DNA of 35,745 nucleotides from Terriglobia bacterium (lineage in GTDB: Bacteria; Acidobacteriota; Terriglobia; Terriglobales; Acidobacteriaceae), in the NCBI GenBank assembly GCA_020073285.1, contig JAIQFM010000021.1, positions 1 to 35,745 of the forward strand, given 5' to 3'. Made by a program: the position numbers and the translations under genes. A model generated the notes under the pieces. The model searched no databases. It saw only the letters and a program-made list of their open reading frames with translations, and was not told where the DNA came from. Shown here piece after piece: positions 8,711-16,052 of this stretch (position 1 is the stretch's first letter; each line of letters starts with the position of its first letter).

Positions 8711-8841
8711 CGTTTTTCTCTCCTTTGCGTCGCAACGCGTATTTTTTCCCAGGGTGAACATCCTGCCCATTGCCGCTCGGGTGCGGGAAATGGTGACGTG
8801 GCCCCGTAACTGAACGGCTTACGCCGTGCCTGTTATTCCAC

Positions 8842-8869
8842 TTATCGGCAGGGTGGGCTAATTGCTTTA
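8842..8869 (-). promoter_or_regulatory. Sigma-28 (FliA) promoter of the che operon
   Basis: Read leftward, TAAAGCAA is followed by GCCGATAA. The -10 element is a perfect match to the sigma-28 consensus and TAAA lies 16 bases before it (consensus about 15). It points at the Cache-like gene and the che operon and is back to back with the flbD-motAB promoter. Confidence 0.82.
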
Positions 8870-8910
8870 TGTAGAAAAAGTGACCCAAATCGCAGGGGGG
8901 AGAAGAGCAG

Positions 8911-8937
8911 CGAAGTTTGCGCAAATCCTGCCGATAG
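8911..8937 (+). promoter_or_regulatory. Sigma-28 (FliA) promoter of flbD-motA-motB
   Basis: CGAAGTTT, 11 bases, then GCCGATAG agrees with TAAAGTTT-N11-GCCGATAA at 13 of 16 positions with exact spacing. The expected start would lie near 8945, about 50 bases before the flbD ATG. Confidence 0.8.
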
Positions 8938-8993
8938 AGAGTAGTGAGGAGCCGTGGTGCGGCTTCGGGCATTTGCCCCTTGGCAGGCCGACA

Positions 8994-9281
8994 ATGATCC
9001 AGCTTACGCGTCTCAACAACCGGCCGTTGGTGGTCAACTCCGACCAGATCAAGTTTGTGGAGAATGCGCCCGATACCTTTCTCACCTTACTTTCGGGGGA
9101 GAAGATCGTGGTGAGAGAAACGACGGAGCAGGTCCTGGCCAAAGTCATTGAGTTTCGCCGCAAGATCCTCCAGGGACTGACCTGGAACTGCGGCAACGTT
9201 GGTGTCCCCTCCTCTTTGGAAGAGAGCGATCAGGACCGACCACCATCCGAGAAGCAGGGTAACGAAGAGGAAGAGGAATAG
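8994..9281 (+). CDS. flbD: FlbD family small flagellar protein
   Basis: A 95-residue protein whose first 60 residues match the small FlbD family found next to motA in many flagellar clusters: MIQLTRLNNRPLVVNSDQIK, then VENAPDTFLTLLSGEKIVVRE and a helix ending FRRKIL. This is not the sigma-54 activator of the same name in Caulobacter. The function is not established; involvement in flagellar assembly or motility is presumed from association. The C-terminus is an acidic tail ending in five Glu. The frame opens upstream, but that part is non-conserved and covers the promoter, so the ATG at 8994 is used; only a weak AGG lies before it. motA starts 11 bases after the stop. Confidence 0.88.
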   Translation: MIQLTRLNNRPLVVNSDQIKFVENAPDTFLTLLSGEKIVVRETTEQVLAKVIEFRRKILQGLTWNCGNVGVPSSLEESDQDRPPSEKQGNEEEEE

Positions 9282-9292
9282 GAGAAGCTGGG

Positions 9293-10066
9293 GTGGACAA
9301 GAGCAGTTTCATCGGGCTGCTGGTGGCCATCGGCGGCATTGTCTTGGGCTTGACCTTGGAGGGCGGGAACCTGGGCCAGGTACTTCAGCCCACCGCCGCC
9401 ATGATCGTCTTCGGCGGGACTCTGGGGGCAGTCATGCTCCAATTCCCGCTGCCGGTTGTGATGGAGAGCGCACGCCGTCTAGTGCACGTCTTCCTCGAGC
9501 CCAAAAGGAACGCGCGGGACATGGTCAAGGAGATGGTCGGCTTCGCCAACAAGGCGAGGAAGGAAGGAATTGTATCGCTCGACCAGGACATCAACTCGGT
9601 ACAGGAACCGTTCCTAAAGAAGTCGCTCATGTTGGCCGTGGATGGGACGGAGCCGCAAGAGCTGCGGAAGATGATGGAGTTGGTTCTCGATAACCAAGCC
9701 GAGCAAGAGGAAAAGATTCCGCAACTATTCGAGTCCGCAGGCGGCTTCTCTCCGACCGTTGGGATCATCGGGGCCGTGTTGGGGTTGATCCAAGTGATGC
9801 AGCACCTGGACAAGATCGACGAGGTAGGGCGTGGGATCGCCGTGGCGTTTGTCGCCACCATCTACGGCGTTGGGATGGCGAACCTCTTCTTTCTTCCCGC
9901 CGCCGGCAAACTCAAGATCCGCATCCGGGAAGAACAAGTGTTGCGAGAAATGATGTTGGAAGGGGTGATATCAATCCTAGAAGGCATGAACCCCCGAATG
10001 CTCGAAACCAAACTTCTCGGCTTCCTGGCCGATCAGAAGGAGCCGACGGGAGAGAAAGCGGAATGA
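9293..10066 (+). CDS. motA: MotA, flagellar stator protein
   Basis: MotA forms, with MotB, the ion channel that drives rotation. The 257-residue protein has four hydrophobic segments (about 6-24, 34-54, 147-170 and 180-201) with the large cytoplasmic loop between the second and third. The family segment GGFSPTVGIIGAVLGLIQVM at about 148-168 includes the conserved Pro near the channel. The start is GTG at 9293, with AGGAG overlapping the flbD stop region 8 bases upstream. It ends in an ATGA overlap with motB, as expected for subunits made in fixed ratio. Confidence 0.97.
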   Translation: MDKSSFIGLLVAIGGIVLGLTLEGGNLGQVLQPTAAMIVFGGTLGAVMLQFPLPVVMESARRLVHVFLEPKRNARDMVKEMVGFANKARKEGIVSLDQDINSVQEPFLKKSLMLAVDGTEPQELRKMMELVLDNQAEQEEKIPQLFESAGGFSPTVGIIGAVLGLIQVMQHLDKIDEVGRGIAVAFVATIYGVGMANLFFLPAAGKLKIRIREEQVLREMMLEGVISILEGMNPRMLETKLLGFLADQKEPTGEKAE

Positions 10067-10941
10067 GCCGGCGAAAGAAAACCGGGGCTCACGCCAACCA
10101 TGAACGCTGGTTAGTGTCCTACGCGGATTTCATAACCTTACTGTTTGCATTTTTCGTGGTTCTTTACGCTTCATCGCAGACCGACCAGCGGAAGATCGGC
10201 AAACTCGCGCTTGCCATCCAGGTCGCATTCCAGGAACTTGGAGTTTTCCAGGCCTCCACAACGCATGTACCGATGAATCAATCCGAGCCCATGCCTTTTT
10301 CCAATGCACAGCTAATCGATAACATCGACCGGTCTTCCGCACTGGGAAAAATCACCCCCGGCGTTCCGCCAAGCAGTCCTGCTCTGCCCGGCTTGGAGGA
10401 CCGGTTTCGGCTGAAGAAGGAACTCGAGAAGGCGCTGGCTCCGGAATTGCGCCGCAAGGAGATCGAGTTCCGGGACAGTCCCGATGGAATGATTCTCAGC
10501 CTCAACGAGATGGGTTTTTATGACCCCGGATCCGATGCCGTTCGCCACGAATCCGAGGGGGCCCTCGCTCGTGTCGCCGAAGTGCTGAGACATCGCCCGA
10601 ACCGTCTCCGGATCGAGGGGCACACCGACACGGTCCCGATCCACACAGCTCGTTTTCCGTCCAACTGGGAGCTCTCGACCGCGCGGGCGTCGGGATTGGT
10701 CCGAATCTTCATCACCCGTTTTGACTTTGCTCCGGGGCGCCTTTCGGCGGCCGGATTTGCCGAATACCATCCCGTCAGTTCGAACGAGACGAACGAAGGA
10801 CGCAGCCAGAACCGTCGGGTGGACATCGTGATTCTGTCGGGTCCGCCGCTGACGAAGATTGCCGGCGGCGCGCAGGCCCAGACCAGGAAGATCAGGCGCG
10901 GCGATCAATCGGATCGTCCTTCCGTGCCGAATGGCAGTTGA
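10063..10941 (+). CDS. motB: MotB, flagellar stator protein with peptidoglycan-binding domain
   Basis: MotB anchors the stator to peptidoglycan and carries the ion-binding Asp. In the 292-residue protein the single membrane helix (about 17-39) contains Asp22 in SYADFITLLFAFF. A plug/linker region follows, then an OmpA-like peptidoglycan-binding domain at about 145-265 with IEGHTDTVPI, NWELSTARA and a terminal NRRVDIVI. The basic C-terminal tail is probably disordered. Whether protons or sodium drive it cannot be decided here. The start codon overlaps the motA stop (ATGA). Confidence 0.97.
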   Translation: MSRRKKTGAHANHERWLVSYADFITLLFAFFVVLYASSQTDQRKIGKLALAIQVAFQELGVFQASTTHVPMNQSEPMPFSNAQLIDNIDRSSALGKITPGVPPSSPALPGLEDRFRLKKELEKALAPELRRKEIEFRDSPDGMILSLNEMGFYDPGSDAVRHESEGALARVAEVLRHRPNRLRIEGHTDTVPIHTARFPSNWELSTARASGLVRIFITRFDFAPGRLSAAGFAEYHPVSSNETNEGRSQNRRVDIVILSGPPLTKIAGGAQAQTRKIRRGDQSDRPSVPNGS

Positions 10942-10993
10942 GTTGCATTCGATCTAAGCGAAGTACGGGCGTTCAACAGATTACGGGCGGGAA

Positions 10994-11010
10994 CCGGCAA
11001 TGTTTGCCGG
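10994..11010 (+). repeat. Hairpin between motB and the glycosyltransferase gene
   Basis: CCGGCAA and TTGCCGG form a perfect 7-bp stem with a 3-base loop, about 50 bases after motB. A weakly T-rich GTTGTTGG follows, so it may be a partial terminator or attenuator. It covers the upstream ATG at 11000, which argues for the downstream start at 11042. Confidence 0.5.
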
Positions 11011-11041
11011 GTTGTTGGGACCGAAACTGCCGAGGGGATCG

Positions 11042-13684
11042 ATGGCGAGATCGAAGAAATACGGAACGCCTTGCACGGGAGCACGGCAGCCGGCGAGCCC
11101 GATCCCGTTTCCACATGAGGTGGGGCCAGCCAAGCGCATACTCGTAGTCCACGAAAACCTGCCTCACTTCGACCGCAGTGGATGTGACGTCCGCCTGATG
11201 CAGATTTTGCGAGCGCTGAGCGGCAAGGGACACAAGGTCATATACGTCGCACGCAGCGCGGCTGGAAAAGATACCTACGAACCGGCGCTGCGGGACCTCG
11301 GCATCGAGGTGTACAGCGGCGACGCCCAGCACATGCGGGCGATCGGCTTCGATATTCCCGTCCTGTGGAATTTCAAGGACCTAATCGGTCGTGAAAAGTT
11401 CGACGTCGCCATCCTATTTCACTGGTTTTGGAACGCAGTTTCGATTACCGAGCAGTACTTGCCGGAAATTCGGCAGGCGTCACCACGGACCCGGATCGTC
11501 GTTCTGACTGACGATCGTCATGGGGCGCGGGAAAAGCAGATGGCGCAACTGAGCGGCCACTTCTGCGACGTCGAGCGCGCCGAGGATTACTTGCAGCGCG
11601 AGGCCGAATGTTACCGTGCCGCGGATATGGTTGCCGCCATCTCGGATGAGGACGCGTGTGTAGTCCGGCGATTGGCTGCTGGTGTTCCCGTGGTGGTTGT
11701 GCCCATGACGGCCGAACTGGGTCCGATCGCTCGCAGCTTCGGTGATCGCAAGGATTTGCTCCTGCTAGCCAACTACGACAACCTAGCCAACCGCGACGGG
11801 CTCAACTGGCTGTGTACGGAAGTGTGGCCGGTCGTGCGTGGGAAACTCCCTGGCGTTCGGCTGCACCTGGCAGGAAACAACCTGCCGGGAGAGTTTGTCC
11901 GACCCGACGCGGGGATCGAGAGCCTGGGCTTCGTGGACGACCTGGCAGGAACGCTCGCTGCGCACAGGGTCTTTGTCTCCCCGGTGCGATTCGGGACGGG
12001 AATTAAGACCAAGAATCTCATGGCGCTTGCCCACGGGATCCCACTCGTCACGACATCGGTTGGTGCCGAGGGCTTGGCGTTGACGGATGGCGACCACGCG
12101 CTCATCGAGGATTCTCCGGCTGCCTTTGCGCATGCGATCGAGTGCGCGTACAAGAATGCGGTCTTGTGGCAGCGGTTGGCGACCGGCGGCCGGCTGCGCG
12201 TCAGCCAACGTTTTTCCGCCGATGCGCTGGCCAAGCAGTTGGATCAAGTGGTGCAAGGGTTGAGTAACATCCCGCCGAGCGGCGACGTTCCGGCCATGTC
12301 GGTCATGCAGGTGGAGTCGGTGGCGCCGGATGTCTTACTCCATACGCCCGCTATTGAGCGTTTCGAAAAACGCGCCTACGGTTACTTGCTGCTTGGCCAG
12401 CAATTCTTGGAGAAAGGACAGTACGAAGAGGCTCTGCGGCAGTTCCGGCATCCCTTCTGCTATGTTCGCGGCGCCATCCCGGCACACTCGTTTTTCAAGG
12501 CGCTGCTCCCCGCAATGGAACGCTGTTACCGCGAGCTTGGCGACCCTAGGAACGCGCAGCGATGCCGCGCCGAATTCGACAAGGTATTTTCGACGAGAAG
12601 ATCTGTTTCACGTCGCGATTCAAGGGCTCCGGAAGTTTCCGTCATTATTCCGACTTACAACCGCGCCCAGACCCTTTTAGCGTGCCTGCATGCCCTCTCC
12701 AAACAGAGCCTGCCTTCGGATCACTTTGAAGTAATCGTAGTCGATGACGGATCCAGCGATGGCACTGAATCGGCCCTTCGGCGGTTCGAGTCCTCGTTGC
12801 GGCTGCGATACCTGCGCCAGCCGAACCAGGGCGCCGGGGCAGCGCGACGGCGCGGAGTGGAGGCCGCAACTTCTCCCTATCTGCTGCTGATGAACGACGA
12901 CACGATCGCTGGGCGCCAATTGCTTCGCCAGCATCTTGACGCACACCGGGCAAGAGCGGCGAGCGACAAGGCAGCCATACTCGGCGATTTCCGCTACCCG
13001 GAGCAGGCCTCCAGACGGGCCCTGACCCATTACCTACAGTCCAGCGAGTTCTTATTTCCGCAGCGATCCATGAAACGCGGCACGGCATACCCCGCGGCCC
13101 ATTTCATCACCTGCAATATCAGCATTGCGCGCGAGGCCGTCCTGCAGGCTGGTTCCTTCGACCCCGTTCTGAGGGTCGCCGAAGATACGGACCTCGGATA
13201 TCGGCTGGAGAAAAATGGCTATTCCGTGTTTTACGAACCGGCCGCTGTCGCATTGCACGATCATCTTCAGTTTTCAGCCGGGGACCTGGTCAGGCGAGCC
13301 GATGGCTACGGACAGATGTACCTCTATCTGCTTCGAAAGTACCCGGAATGGTTAGAGCGACTGCCACTGGGATTTAAGTGTACATCGCTCGACGAAGCGA
13401 TCATGGGGCTCAAGGATCGGCTGGAGCGCGAGAGGGCGCAAGTGCAATCCGCTGTGGACGCCATGGGCCAATACGACGAAATCGATTTTATGACATTCTC
13501 ATCCCGAACGTTGGCGGGAGAGCCCGCGTCCGACTTGATCCTGAAGTTGTTTGCCTACGCGGTACCCACGATCCATTGGCACTTTCTGTTTGCGGGTCTG
13601 GTTACGGCATGGAACCACGAGACCTCTCGCAGTTGCGTGCCGGGAGCGGCCCAGTCGCACCACGGAGTCGGAGCAAACGCATGA
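11042..13684 (+). CDS. Two-domain glycosyltransferase (GT4-type plus GT2-type)
   Basis: An 880-residue fusion of two glycosyltransferase domains. Residues about 30-410 resemble a GT-B, family 4 enzyme: RILVVHENLPHFDRSGCDVR near the start, then LGFVDDLAGTLAAHRVFVSP and FGTGIKTKNLMALAHGIPLV in the donor-binding half. A helical, TPR-like segment follows (GQYEEALRQF region). From about residue 530 a GT-A, family 2 domain begins: VSVIIPTYNRAQTLLACL, VVDDGSSDGT, an acidic NDD donor motif near 617 and RVAEDTDLGYRLEKNGY. I chose ATG 11042 because GAGGGG lies before it; an ATG at 11000 sits in a hairpin. It overlaps the next gene by ATGA. Its position between motB and fliC suggests flagellin glycosylation; the sugar and acceptor are unknown. 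Confidence 0.86.
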   Translation: MARSKKYGTPCTGARQPASPIPFPHEVGPAKRILVVHENLPHFDRSGCDVRLMQILRALSGKGHKVIYVARSAAGKDTYEPALRDLGIEVYSGDAQHMRAIGFDIPVLWNFKDLIGREKFDVAILFHWFWNAVSITEQYLPEIRQASPRTRIVVLTDDRHGAREKQMAQLSGHFCDVERAEDYLQREAECYRAADMVAAISDEDACVVRRLAAGVPVVVVPMTAELGPIARSFGDRKDLLLLANYDNLANRDGLNWLCTEVWPVVRGKLPGVRLHLAGNNLPGEFVRPDAGIESLGFVDDLAGTLAAHRVFVSPVRFGTGIKTKNLMALAHGIPLVTTSVGAEGLALTDGDHALIEDSPAAFAHAIECAYKNAVLWQRLATGGRLRVSQRFSADALAKQLDQVVQGLSNIPPSGDVPAMSVMQVESVAPDVLLHTPAIERFEKRAYGYLLLGQQFLEKGQYEEALRQFRHPFCYVRGAIPAHSFFKALLPAMERCYRELGDPRNAQRCRAEFDKVFSTRRSVSRRDSRAPEVSVIIPTYNRAQTLLACLHALSKQSLPSDHFEVIVVDDGSSDGTESALRRFESSLRLRYLRQPNQGAGAARRRGVEAATSPYLLLMNDDTIAGRQLLRQHLDAHRARAASDKAAILGDFRYPEQASRRALTHYLQSSEFLFPQRSMKRGTAYPAAHFITCNISIAREAVLQAGSFDPVLRVAEDTDLGYRLEKNGYSVFYEPAAVALHDHLQFSAGDLVRRADGYGQMYLYLLRKYPEWLERLPLGFKCTSLDEAIMGLKDRLERERAQVQSAVDAMGQYDEIDFMTFSSRTLAGEPASDLILKLFAYAVPTIHWHFLFAGLVTAWNHETSRSCVPGAAQSHHGVGANA

Positions 13685-15075
13685 GCAGACTTGCACTTTC
13701 GATGATCGTTCGCGATGCGCAAGACGACCTGGCGCCATGCCTCGAAAGCGTGCGTGGACTCGCGGACGAGATCGTGGTGGCGGACACCGGGTCAGTGGAT
13801 AGGACCTGCGAAGTAGCACGTCGTTTTGGCGCCCGCGTCATCTCCGTTCCCTGGGAAGACGATTTCGCCAAGGCCCGCAACGCCTGTCTGGCGGAGGTCA
13901 CCGCCAATTGGGTGCTGGTTCTGGACGCCGACGAACAGCTCGACTGCCATGAACACGACATGGTTCGGGCACACTTGTCCGCCGATTGCTGCGGGTACTT
14001 GGTCACAATCAGGAACTATGTCGAGAACATTCATCAGCGGCTGTGGGACCGGCCGGCGCAGGCAAACGATGGGACGCTTGCGCGCGCACGGAACTTTCCC
14101 GCTTTCGTGGAACACGAGAATGTCCGGCTCTTCCGCCGCATGCCGGAAATCAAGTTCGTTGGCCGTGTTCATGAGAGCGTCGGGCCGACCATTGTCGGCA
14201 AAGGGCGCCATCTCGAAAAATCGGCGTTCCGCGTGCACCACTTCGGATTGGTCGCCGGCGCCGAACGGCGCGCCCAAAAGAACAGGTTTTATCGGGAGCT
14301 TGGGCGCAAGAAAATCGCCGAAAGGCCAAATGACGCGCAGGCGCATTTTGAGCTCGGCTTGGTCGAGTTCGATAACTTTCATGAGGATGAGATCGCGCTG
14401 CAATGTTTCCGGCGCGCATGCGAATTGAATCCGGGCTTCGGTGTCGCATGGTTGTTTGCGGCCATCGCCAGCATCCGGCTGGAGAAGTTTGCAGCGGCCT
14501 TGGACTACGCCAAGCGCGCGCAGGCGCGCGGCTATGAAAGCGCCCTGGTGTTCGAAACCATGGGCGATGCGCATTACGGCCTGAAGGATTTTCGCCGCGC
14601 CGCACGCAGCTATCGCCAAGCGCTTCGGGCATCGGGGTCACCATCGCTCATTTCAAAACTGGGGCTCGTGGAGCTTCGTGCCGGCGACGTCGCTAAAGGT
14701 CTCCAGCGGCTGCGCGAAGCTTTGAAGAGAGACATTTCGGACGAGGGAAACCATGACCGGCTCATCGTCGCCCATGCATACCTCGGAAATCTAGGGGAGG
14801 CGGCGACCGCGGCCGAAATGAAAATGGCGGTGTCCCCATCGCCGAAGGCATTTCTTCGTGCCGCCAGCATTCGCGCGCAGCAGAAGCACTGGTTTCGAGC
14901 AAGGCAGATCGTTGAGGCCGGTTTACAGCGCTATCCGGCTGAAAATTCGCTGCTGGAGGCGGTTGCCGAGTTGCGGCGCCGGGAACTCATAGAGCCCCTT
15001 GCATTAACGGGAGACGGAATGTCGGTTATCGCGGCTAAAGATTCCGCCGGACAGGCCGATAGAACAGCTGAATAG
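13681..15075 (+). CDS. Family 2 glycosyltransferase with C-terminal TPR repeats
   Basis: A 464-residue protein. The N-terminal GT2 domain has LALSMIVRDAQDDLAPCLES, IVVADTGSVDRT and the donor/metal motif DADE at about 83-86. The C-terminal half (about 205-440) is a run of TPR-like helices (AHFELGLVEFDN, ACELNPGFGVAWLFA, ALVFETMGDAHYGLKDFRRA). GT2-TPR proteins often glycosylate proteins or cell-surface polymers. The ATG overlaps the upstream glycosyltransferase stop (ATGA), so a longer frame reading from 13378 is rejected. Its last codons contain the sigma-28 promoter of fliC. The TPR part could bind flagellin or the partner enzyme, which is inference from gene order. Confidence 0.87.
   Translation: MSRLALSMIVRDAQDDLAPCLESVRGLADEIVVADTGSVDRTCEVARRFGARVISVPWEDDFAKARNACLAEVTANWVLVLDADEQLDCHEHDMVRAHLSADCCGYLVTIRNYVENIHQRLWDRPAQANDGTLARARNFPAFVEHENVRLFRRMPEIKFVGRVHESVGPTIVGKGRHLEKSAFRVHHFGLVAGAERRAQKNRFYRELGRKKIAERPNDAQAHFELGLVEFDNFHEDEIALQCFRRACELNPGFGVAWLFAAIASIRLEKFAAALDYAKRAQARGYESALVFETMGDAHYGLKDFRRAARSYRQALRASGSPSLISKLGLVELRAGDVAKGLQRLREALKRDISDEGNHDRLIVAHAYLGNLGEAATAAEMKMAVSPSPKAFLRAASIRAQQKHWFRARQIVEAGLQRYPAENSLLEAVAELRRRELIEPLALTGDGMSVIAAKDSAGQADRTAE
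15036..15062 (+). promoter_or_regulatory. fliC: Sigma-28 (FliA) promoter of fliC
   Basis: TAAAGATT, 11 bases, then GCCGATAG matches the sigma-28 consensus at all but two or three positions with ideal spacing. It lies inside the last codons of the GT2-TPR gene, giving fliC its own late promoter and a leader of roughly 90 bases. Confidence 0.88.
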
Positions 15076-15120
15076 GTTCCGCGCAACAAAGGCTGGCTGG
15101 CACGACCTGTAATCGTAGCC

Positions 15121-15137
15121 TCCCGGGCCAGGCGGGA
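15121..15137 (+). repeat. Small hairpin in the fliC leader
   Basis: TCCCG and CGGGA can pair around a 7-base loop, ending 23 bases before the fliC ATG. With only 5 bp the structure is weak; a role in flagellin mRNA translation or stability is speculative. Confidence 0.3.
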
Positions 15138-15141
15138 ACCA

Positions 15142-15159
15142 ATGGAAAAGGAGCCTTAA
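15142..15159 (+). other. Possible five-codon leader ORF before fliC
   Basis: ATG followed by four codons and TAA (peptide MEKEP) ends one base before the fliC ATG, and the fliC ribosome-binding site AAAGGAG lies inside it. Its own ribosome-binding site is weak. It could couple or modulate fliC translation, or be chance. Confidence 0.25.
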
Positions 15160-15160
15160 C

Positions 15161-15994
15161 ATGGCACTCAGTATCCTTAACAATATTCCGTCTCTGGTTG
15201 CGCAGAACCAGCTTGCGATCACGTCGAACGGGCTGCAGCAAACACTGTTCCGCCTGGCCTCTGGATCGCGGATCAACAGCGGCGCAGATGATGCTGCCGG
15301 CTTGGCGATCGCCGATGGTCTGCACGCCAACATCACGGCCCTTTCGCAATCTGCTCGCAATGCCAACGATGGCGTTGGTACCCTGCAGGTGGCGGATGGC
15401 GCTCTTTCGCAGGTCACATCCCTGTTGAACCGCGCTGTCACGCTGGCGACCGAAGCGGCCACCGGCACGGTGAGCGCCGATCAACGCACCGCGCTGGACA
15501 ACGAGTTCACCTCGATCAAGGCCGAAATCGACCGGATCGGCAGCAATACTACGTTCAACGGCACGTCGGTGTTCACCGCGTCGGCCACCTCGGTCTTCCT
15601 GAGCGACTCCGGATCGAGCAGCACGATTACGGTGACGACCGGTGTCCTGTCGAGCGGCGCCATCGGCTCTCTCGTGCCGGTCGACCTGAGCAGCGATGAT
15701 CTGACCTCCGATACCACTGCCGCGGCCGCGCTTACCGACATCAATAGCGCAATTGCCCAGGTGGCGGGGTTGCGCGGCAACATGGGGGCTACCATCAACC
15801 GGTTGCAGGCTGCTTCCACGGTCATGAACAACCAGGTGCAGAACCTGACCACGGCCGAGGATGGCATCCGGGGTGCGAACATCGCGGAAGAGGTCGCCAA
15901 CATGTCGCGCTTCAACATCCTGAACCAGACCGGCATTGCGGCTCTGGCGCAGGCTAACCAGTCGCAGTCGAGTGTGCTTTCGCTGCTTCGTTAA
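15161..15994 (+). CDS. fliC: Flagellin FliC
   Basis: The filament subunit, exported by the flagellar system and assembled under the FliD cap. The 277-residue protein has a conserved N-terminal D0/D1 region (about 1-140: SVLLNN-like start, LFRLASGSRINSGADDAAGL, LQVADGALSQVTSLLNRAV) and a C-terminal D1/D0 region (about 200-277: MGATINRLQAA, NIAEEVANMSRFNILNQTG, QSSVLSLLR). The middle is very short and rich in Ser and Thr (about 140-195), so there is almost no surface D2/D3 domain. Those Ser/Thr could be glycosylation sites for the adjacent transferases. AAAGGAG precedes the ATG. It is expressed from its own sigma-28 promoter at 15036-15062. Confidence 0.97.
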   Translation: MALSILNNIPSLVAQNQLAITSNGLQQTLFRLASGSRINSGADDAAGLAIADGLHANITALSQSARNANDGVGTLQVADGALSQVTSLLNRAVTLATEAATGTVSADQRTALDNEFTSIKAEIDRIGSNTTFNGTSVFTASATSVFLSDSGSSSTITVTTGVLSSGAIGSLVPVDLSSDDLTSDTTAAAALTDINSAIAQVAGLRGNMGATINRLQAASTVMNNQVQNLTTAEDGIRGANIAEEVANMSRFNILNQTGIAALAQANQSQSSVLSLLR

Positions 15995-16008
15995 CGCAGC
16001 CATGGGGA

Positions 16009-16034
16009 GAGGCGGAGCTCGCGGGCTCCGCCTC
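16009..16034 (+). repeat. Strong hairpin between fliC and fliD
   Basis: GAGGCGGAGC and GCTCCGCCTC make a perfect 10-bp stem with a 6-base loop, 14 bases after the fliC stop. No T-run follows. It may be a partial terminator or an mRNA 3'-end stabiliser that lets flagellin mRNA accumulate above fliD. Confidence 0.7.
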
Positions 16035-16052
16035 GTCACTTGAAGGAGGCTC

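Noticed and set aside
13378-13680. N-terminal extension of the GT2-TPR protein
   Set aside because: Overlaps the conserved end of the upstream glycosyltransferase in another frame; GT2 similarity begins at ATG 13681.
15098-15104. TGGCACG match to a sigma-54 -24 element before fliC
   Set aside because: The required GC of the -12 element is absent at the correct spacing, and a strong sigma-28 promoter lies just upstream.
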